DNA from: DATGEP01 sp035310125
GTDB taxonomy: Bacteria; Chloroflexota; Ktedonobacteria; Ktedonobacterales; JADMIN01
Reading direction: 5' to 3'
Length of the DNA: 10,269 nt
Assembly (NCBI GenBank): GCA_035310125.1
Contig: DATGEP010000323.1
Span: forward strand, 1 to 10,269
Shown one piece after another: positions 5,944 to 10,269 of the stretch. Below the pieces are notes generated by a model. The model did not search any database and was not told the origin of the DNA. It was given only the letters and a program-made list of their open reading frames with translations. Position 1 is the first letter of the stretch. Every line of letters begins with the position of its first letter. The translations under genes and the position numbers were made by a program.

Positions 5944-7581
5944 TTATGCGAGCCATGTGCTGGTCAGGTCCAGCGACTCATGGCCCGTGTAGGCGACCCC
6001 TTTGACGTTGGACCGCACCACGACTTTCGCCGGGTTCGGCACGATGACCATCACGAACGATTGATCCAGCAAGTAGTCGTTCAGCTGGCTCATGAGCTGC
6101 TTGCGCCTGGCGGCGTCCGACTCCGCGGCGATACCGGTCACCATCTGCGTGTACTGGTCGCTCTTGAAGCCTGTGCCGCTGGAAGCGTAGCTCCACCAGG
6201 CGCTGAGCGTAGCCAGTGAGCTGGGCAGCAACTGCGAGTAATCTGACGAAGCGCCGTTGATCTGCCAGCCCTGCAAGCTGGCTGTGGCGCTGCGCCACGC
6301 GGGTGGCTCGAGCGCCTTGATGTTCAGCGTCACCCCGATCTTTGCCAGATCCGCCTGGTAGATCTGCCCCATCGTTGAGACATCTCCGCCACCGGACAGG
6401 ATGAAGTCCAGGCTGAGGCTGGTCGTCCCCGCCTGCTGAAGCAGCGATCGGGCCCTGTCCAGATCGAAGGCATAGTGCATGTTCTTTGCGGGCTCGGCAG
6501 CCGGCGAGTTGTCAGGCCACGGCAGGTCACGCGGGGCGCCATAGAGGCCAAGAAAGACAGTGTCCGACATGCGCTGGCGATCGATTGCAAAATTCAGCGC
6601 CTGACGCACCAGCTGGTTGTCGGTTGGGCCGAGCCGGCAATTCGCAGCGAACAACTGGTAGCTGCCGCTCATCGGATTGATGATCAGTGTGTAGTTCGGA
6701 TCTTTTGAGAGCCGCGCCGCGTCGCGGGCGGGAGGTGAAAACAGGTCCAGCGCATTCGCCTCCAGCTGCGTCACCGCTGCTTGAGGGTCGCTCATGATCT
6801 GCACCTGAATCTGGTCGAGGTATGGCTTGCCGCTCTGCCAGTAGTTTTCGTTTTTTGCCAGCGTGAAATGATCGCTCTGCATGTACTCACCCCACATGAA
6901 CGGCCCGGTGCCGATCCGCTTGTCGGGCACCGATGCATCCGTCACCGTCTGGCTGTCGACGATATTCAGGTACTCGAAGAGATCGAACACCGCCGGCCGA
7001 GGTTGGTCTGAAGTGAGCAGCACGGTGTACTTGTCGGGCGTCTCGATGTTGCTGAACCAGGTGCTCATCGCCACGAACTGGCCAACGCCCGTTTTGGGGT
7101 CTTTGATGCGATTCAGCGTGAACTTCACGTCCTCGCTGGTGAGCTCACGGCCGGAGTGGAACTGAACCCCCTTGCGGAGGTTCAGTTTCGTCTGTTTTCC
7201 GTCAGTGCTGATGTCCCAGCTTTCGGCCAGCATGGGCTGGGGCTGCAGCTTGTCGTCGTACGCGGTGAGGCGGTCATAGACCTGCCAGAGCGTGTCGAAG
7301 CCACCGGGGATGATCACGTGGGGGTCCAGCGTGGTGAGATCTCCGGAAAGGCCGAAGCGCAGAGTACCACCGCTCTTCGGTTGCGTTCCCGACGCCGTGG
7401 GCCCGGTGACCACGGCCGTGGCAGGTTGCGCAGCGCTCGTTGCTGCCGGGGCAGGCGCTGTCGTCGCGTTCGGGACCGGCCCGGCCGGTCCGCACGCAAC
7501 GAGCAGGCCCAGGCCCGCGCCAGATACCAGCAGTTGCAGTGTCCTGCGCCGCGTGAGGTGTTGCGCCGCCTGCCGCGCCAT
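5944..7581 (-). CDS. Family-5 extracellular solute-binding lipoprotein (DppA/OppA-like), first paralogue
   Basis: This 545-residue protein is a periplasmic or membrane-anchored substrate-binding component of a peptide/opine/nickel-type ABC importer. The N-terminus carries a twin-arginine-like signal (TRRRTLQLL, 10-18) and a lipobox LVAC with the lipidation cysteine at residue 30, then an Ala/Pro/Thr-rich linker to about residue 68. The family-5 domain begins at SGGTLRFGLSGDLTTLDPH and continues with LWQVYDRLTAYDD, LAESWDIS, LRKGVQFHSGRELTSEDVKF, IGTGPFMWGEY, NENYWQSGKPYLDQI, LVRQALNFAIDRQRM and LLDQSFVMVIVPN, all in family order. ATG 7581 lies three bases after the hydrolase stop, so the two are co-transcribed. 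It closely resembles the protein encoded at 8429-10117. No permease or ATPase is visible, and the ligand cannot be inferred; the family is not limited to peptides. Confidence 0.93.
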   Translation of the reverse strand: MARQAAQHLTRRRTLQLLVSGAGLGLLVACGPAGPVPNATTAPAPAATSAAQPATAVVTGPTASGTQPKSGGTLRFGLSGDLTTLDPHVIIPGGFDTLWQVYDRLTAYDDKLQPQPMLAESWDISTDGKQTKLNLRKGVQFHSGRELTSEDVKFTLNRIKDPKTGVGQFVAMSTWFSNIETPDKYTVLLTSDQPRPAVFDLFEYLNIVDSQTVTDASVPDKRIGTGPFMWGEYMQSDHFTLAKNENYWQSGKPYLDQIQVQIMSDPQAAVTQLEANALDLFSPPARDAARLSKDPNYTLIINPMSGSYQLFAANCRLGPTDNQLVRQALNFAIDRQRMSDTVFLGLYGAPRDLPWPDNSPAAEPAKNMHYAFDLDRARSLLQQAGTTSLSLDFILSGGGDVSTMGQIYQADLAKIGVTLNIKALEPPAWRSATASLQGWQINGASSDYSQLLPSSLATLSAWWSYASSGTGFKSDQYTQMVTGIAAESDAARRKQLMSQLNDYLLDQSFVMVIVPNPAKVVVRSNVKGVAYTGHESLDLTSTWLA

Positions 7582-7584
7582 GTG

Positions 7585-8400
7585 CTACGCGGCCCCGACC
7601 GGCTGCGCCAGTGCCTGCCGCAAGTGGCCCATGAATTGATCGAAATGCGCGAAGTGGATGTTGTGACCCGCTCCAGGCACGGTCACGACCTGGATGCGCG
7701 GATTCTCACGGGTCAGTCGCTCGGCGGTCTCCACTGACACGAGCGCCGGCTCGGCCCCGGCGCGGATCACCAGAGTGGGCGCTTGCACCTTGCGCACGTT
7801 CTCCCAGGATCGATCGGCCTGGTGCGCGCCCCGACCATGCCGCACTCCAACGACGTCCGCTCGAAAACCCCAGGTGCCATCCGGGCGAGCCCGGTAGTAG
7901 ACGTCCACGCGCCCTTGCACGGCCGCCTCCGACATCGTCGGGTTCGCTGCCCGCACGCTCTGCTCCACCTCATCTCTTGACGCGAACGTGGTCCGCAGCT
8001 CCGTCAGCATTCGGCCCGGCGCCAGCGGCGCCGAATCTTCGATGACCAGCCGTTTGACGTCCTCCGGATAGCTGGCTGCATACGTAAAGGCAACCGCGCC
8101 GCCCATCGAGTGCCCGATCAGCGTAAACGGTGGAAGTTCGAGCTGCTGCACAAGCGCGCGCACGTCCGCCGCCAGCCGCTCGTCCGAGTAGCGCTCCTGA
8201 GGATCCCAGTCACTCTGGCCGTGCCCGCGCAGGTCGGGAGCGATCACGTGGTAGTCAGCGCCCAGCACTTCGCCGACGCGCGTCCAGGCATCGGCCGTGC
8301 TCGAAAAGCCATGCACCAGCACAATGGGGTCCGAGCGTGTGTTGCCCCATTCGAGGTAGCGAAGCCGCAAACCGTCTACGCTGTAAAACGACTCATCCAT
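7585..8400 (-). CDS. Alpha/beta hydrolase
   Basis: This protein of about 271 residues has the alpha/beta-hydrolase fold. The oxyanion motif is LVHGFSS, the strand-turn PDLRGHGQSDW follows, and the nucleophile elbow is GHSMGG with Ser98. A C-terminal GAGHNIHFAHFDQF supplies the catalytic His246. The usual acid motif after strand 6 (G-x-x-D) reads RAGAEPALV, so Glu217 or another acid must serve; the triad is otherwise intact. It has no signal peptide and should be cytosolic, hydrolysing an ester, thioester, amide or C-C bond. I chose ATG 8400 because homologous proteins begin shortly before VDGLRLRYLEW. An in-frame ATG at 8445 would overlap the upstream gene by 17 bases, and neither start has a clear ribosome-binding site. 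It sits between two paralogous solute-binding lipoprotein genes, three bases from the downstream one, which suggests it processes the imported compound. Confidence 0.88.
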   Translation of the reverse strand: MDESFYSVDGLRLRYLEWGNTRSDPIVLVHGFSSTADAWTRVGEVLGADYHVIAPDLRGHGQSDWDPQERYSDERLAADVRALVQQLELPPFTLIGHSMGGAVAFTYAASYPEDVKRLVIEDSAPLAPGRMLTELRTTFASRDEVEQSVRAANPTMSEAAVQGRVDVYYRARPDGTWGFRADVVGVRHGRGAHQADRSWENVRKVQAPTLVIRAGAEPALVSVETAERLTRENPRIQVVTVPGAGHNIHFAHFDQFMGHLRQALAQPVGAA

Positions 8401-8428
8401 AGTCGGCAGGGTAGCGCGGCGTACGACA

Positions 8429-10117
8429 TCAACCAAGCCACACATTGGTCCAGTCGACGCCCTGGTGACGCGTGAAGCGAAGCCCGTGCACCTTTTTGTT
8501 CGTCAGCACCATCGACGGTAAGGCGCACAGGGTCATCACGAAGGACTGGTCCAGAAGATAGTCGTTCAATTGATCGAGAAGCTGTTTCAGACGTGTCGGA
8601 TCGGTCTCCGCGCCTGCCTGTTGCACCAGTGCCGTGTACTGATCGTCTTTGAAGCCAGTCTGGCTTGCGGAATAACTCCACCAGGCACTCATGGTCGGCA
8701 GCGTGGGTGCCTGCAGCTGCGCGTACGCTGATTGGGCGACGTTCAAGCCCCAACCCTTGAAGCTCGCCGTCGTCGCGCGCCACGCGGCGAGGTCCATGGG
8801 CTTGATCGTGACGTTGACGCCGATGCTGGCGAGGTCCGCCTGAATGATCTGCGCAATGCTCGCCTGCTCGTTGTTCCCGTTGGCAAGAATGAAGTCCAAC
8901 GCGACGTTCGAGACGCCGGCCTGTTGCAGCAACGATTTGGCTTTGTCCAGGTCAAACGTGTAATGCGCATCTTTCGCGGCGTCGTATGCCGGCGATTGCG
9001 GTGGCCAGGGGAGGTCTTTGGGACCACCGTTGAGGCCGCGATACACCGAGTCAGTAATCCGCTGGCGGTTGATGGACCAGTTCAGGGCCTGTCGCACGAG
9101 TTTGTTGTCGGTAGGTGCCTGCTGCGCATCGGCGGCAATCAGCGCGTACGCGCCAGTGCGGGCGTCTTTCCAGAGCTGATAGTTCTGATCGGCCCCCAGG
9201 CTCGCTGCGTCAACGATAGCCGGCGTGTCCACGGCGTCGATCGCGTTCGCCTGGAGTTGCACGATCATCGCCGCCTGGTCGCGCACGACAGGTACGTGTA
9301 GCTCGTCGATGTACGGTCGCCCTGTCATCCAGTAGTTTGGGTTTTTCGGGAAGCTGATGTGGTCACCCTGGACCCATTCCCCGAACTTGAAAGGACCTGT
9401 GCCGATGGGCGTCGTTGGCGCCGACGATCCCTGAACGGTCTGTGGGTCGAGAATGTTGAAGAACTCGAAGAAGTCGAACACTCCGGGCCGTGGCTGGTCC
9501 GACGTCAGAACGACGGTGTACTTATCCGGTGTTTCGATTCCCGTCCACCACTGGGCCAGTGGTGCGAGCTGGCCGACGCCGACCTTTGGATCCTGTGCGC
9601 GCTGGACGTTCCACTTGATATCAGCGCTCGTCAGTTCACGACCGCTGTGATACTGCACGCCCTGACGTAGATGCAGCGAGATCTGTTTGTAATCACTACT
9701 CACGTCCCAGGTCTGCGCGAGTCTCGGCTGCGGCTGCCCCTGGTCGTCGTACTCCGTGAGCCGATCATAAACTTGCCACAGGGTGTCGTTCGCTGGTGGG
9801 ATGCCGAGCTGGCCCTCGAGTGAGGTGAGGTCACTGGAGACGCCCAGCCGCAAAGTGCCGCCGGATGTCGGGGCTGGAGTAGGCGCGCCGCCAGAGGGCG
9901 CCGGAGTCAATCCAGTGCCGGTGGGCGCGACACTACCGGCGGCGGCCGGCTGGTTCGGCGCGCTCGGCGAGGACGGAGCCAGGGGGGCGCAGGCGGCGAG
10001 CAGGGCCGAGCCCGCGCCGACGGTGATCAGGCGCAACGCCGCCCGACGACTCGTCCTGGGGACGGAGCGAGGAGGGGAAGTCGGACGTGTCTGCAACGCG
10101 GAGGCCTCCCGGACCAT
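8429..10117 (-). CDS. Family-5 extracellular solute-binding lipoprotein, second paralogue
   Basis: This 562-residue family-5 substrate-binding lipoprotein is the first gene of the minus-strand run. It has a twin-arginine motif (SRRAALRLI, about 23-31), a hydrophobic core and the lipobox LAAC with Cys43, then a long Pro/Ala/Ser/Gly linker to about residue 86. The domain begins SGGTLRLGVSSDLTSLEGQ and contains LWQVYDRLTEYDD, LRQGVQYHSGRELTSADIKW, IGTGPFKFGEW, NPNYWMTGRPYIDEL, LVRQALNWSINRQRI, FDLDKAKSLLQQAG and LNDYLLDQSFVMTL. Most of these blocks match the other lipoprotein nearly word for word, so the two are duplicates that have diverged. ATG 10117 is supported by GGAG four bases upstream and by the Tat motif about 23 residues in. 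Its upstream region is almost entirely occupied by the presumed end of an IS630-type element, so its native promoter may have been displaced. Confidence 0.93.
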   Translation of the reverse strand: MVREASALQTRPTSPPRSVPRTSRRAALRLITVGAGSALLAACAPLAPSSPSAPNQPAAAGSVAPTGTGLTPAPSGGAPTPAPTSGGTLRLGVSSDLTSLEGQLGIPPANDTLWQVYDRLTEYDDQGQPQPRLAQTWDVSSDYKQISLHLRQGVQYHSGRELTSADIKWNVQRAQDPKVGVGQLAPLAQWWTGIETPDKYTVVLTSDQPRPGVFDFFEFFNILDPQTVQGSSAPTTPIGTGPFKFGEWVQGDHISFPKNPNYWMTGRPYIDELHVPVVRDQAAMIVQLQANAIDAVDTPAIVDAASLGADQNYQLWKDARTGAYALIAADAQQAPTDNKLVRQALNWSINRQRITDSVYRGLNGGPKDLPWPPQSPAYDAAKDAHYTFDLDKAKSLLQQAGVSNVALDFILANGNNEQASIAQIIQADLASIGVNVTIKPMDLAAWRATTASFKGWGLNVAQSAYAQLQAPTLPTMSAWWSYSASQTGFKDDQYTALVQQAGAETDPTRLKQLLDQLNDYLLDQSFVMTLCALPSMVLTNKKVHGLRFTRHQGVDWTNVWLG

Positions 10118-10131
10118 GGTACTCCGGCCTA

Positions 10132-10269
10132 GTGAAGTGTCAGGGCAGGATCGCCCAGTAGGTGAGTTCCGGTAAAGTGCGGTTCCATGAAGGTGTACCG
10201 GGTCAAACTGACCTGTGAAGAGCGGGCGCAGTTGCAGGCGTTGCTGTCGAAGGGCAAGGCATCCGCGCG
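10132..10269 (+). mobile_element. Left end of an IS630-type insertion sequence (partial)
   Basis: The transposase start at 10187 implies that an insertion sequence extends past the right edge. Elements of the IS630/Tc1-mariner group insert at TA, and the TA at 10130-10131 is followed by GTGAAGTGTCAGGGC and a GGGC/GCCC pair, a plausible terminal inverted repeat. The exact boundary is a guess because the other end is not visible; another TA lies at 10120-10121. A TAAAGT at 10173-10178 could be a -10 box. Confidence 0.45.
10187..10269 (+). CDS. IS630-type transposase, N-terminal fragment (cut by window edge)
   Basis: The frame from ATG 10187 gives 27 complete codons: MKVYRVKLT, then CEERAQLQALLSKGKASAR. 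The pattern 'Y-x-V-x-L-[ST]-x-E-E-R-x-x-L-x-x-L-x-x-x-G-K-x-x-A-R' is the typical opening of IS630-family transposases in cyanobacteria and Chloroflexota, leading into a helix-turn-helix. The catalytic DDE domain lies beyond the window. No Shine-Dalgarno sequence is visible. The gene is divergent from the adjacent solute-binding lipoprotein gene, 69 bases away. Confidence 0.72.
   Translation, partial: MKVYRVKLTCEERAQLQALLSKGKASA

Noticed and set aside
1..10269. CRISPR arrays, tRNA or rRNA genes, and a phage-defence system
   Set aside because: I saw no regularly spaced repeats, no cloverleaf with a recognisable T-arm, no rRNA signature and no defence-type domains on either strand.

Overview
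The window is GC-rich, densely coded DNA, probably from an uncultured Chloroflexota-like bacterium. The clues are Tat/lipoprotein family-5 solute-binding proteins with long Ala/Pro/Thr linkers, an NMT1-like binding protein, a CaiB/BaiF CoA-transferase, and ISKra4- and IS630-type transposases. That placement is an inference from gene content; there is no rRNA or other phylogenetic marker here.

Layout. Positions 1-1080 (minus strand) are a scarred mobile-element region. They hold the start of a membrane-anchored protein that resembles conjugation-associated lytic transglycosylases and runs off the left edge. Next come the 3' end of a small Gly/Ala-rich gene two bases upstream of it, and a truncated, frameshifted N-terminal part of an ISKra4-type transposase. 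Positions 1266-4848 (plus strand) are a tight three-gene operon joined by ATGA stop/start overlaps: two subunits of the 2-hydroxyacyl-CoA dehydratase / benzoyl-CoA reductase family, then a CaiB/BaiF (class III) CoA-transferase. A promoter-like sequence ends almost at the first start codon. Positions 4865-10117 (minus strand, converging on the first operon) hold a family-5 solute-binding lipoprotein, an alpha/beta hydrolase, a second paralogous family-5 lipoprotein, and an NMT1/THI5-like binding protein interrupted by one in-frame TGA. The right edge (10187 onward, plus strand) is the start of an IS630-type transposase, whose presumed left end lies only a few bases from the upstream solute-binding gene.

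How it may work together. The CoA-transferase could activate a carboxylic acid with CoA, and the dehydratase-like pair could act on the acyl-CoA. The binding proteins and hydrolase could capture and trim a substrate, but no permease, ABC ATPase or dehydratase activator is present, so this pathway is inference. The most unusual feature is that both dehydratase-like subunits appear to keep only the first of the three cysteines that usually hold the [4Fe-4S] cluster. They may therefore be a cluster-free, functionally divergent branch of the family.
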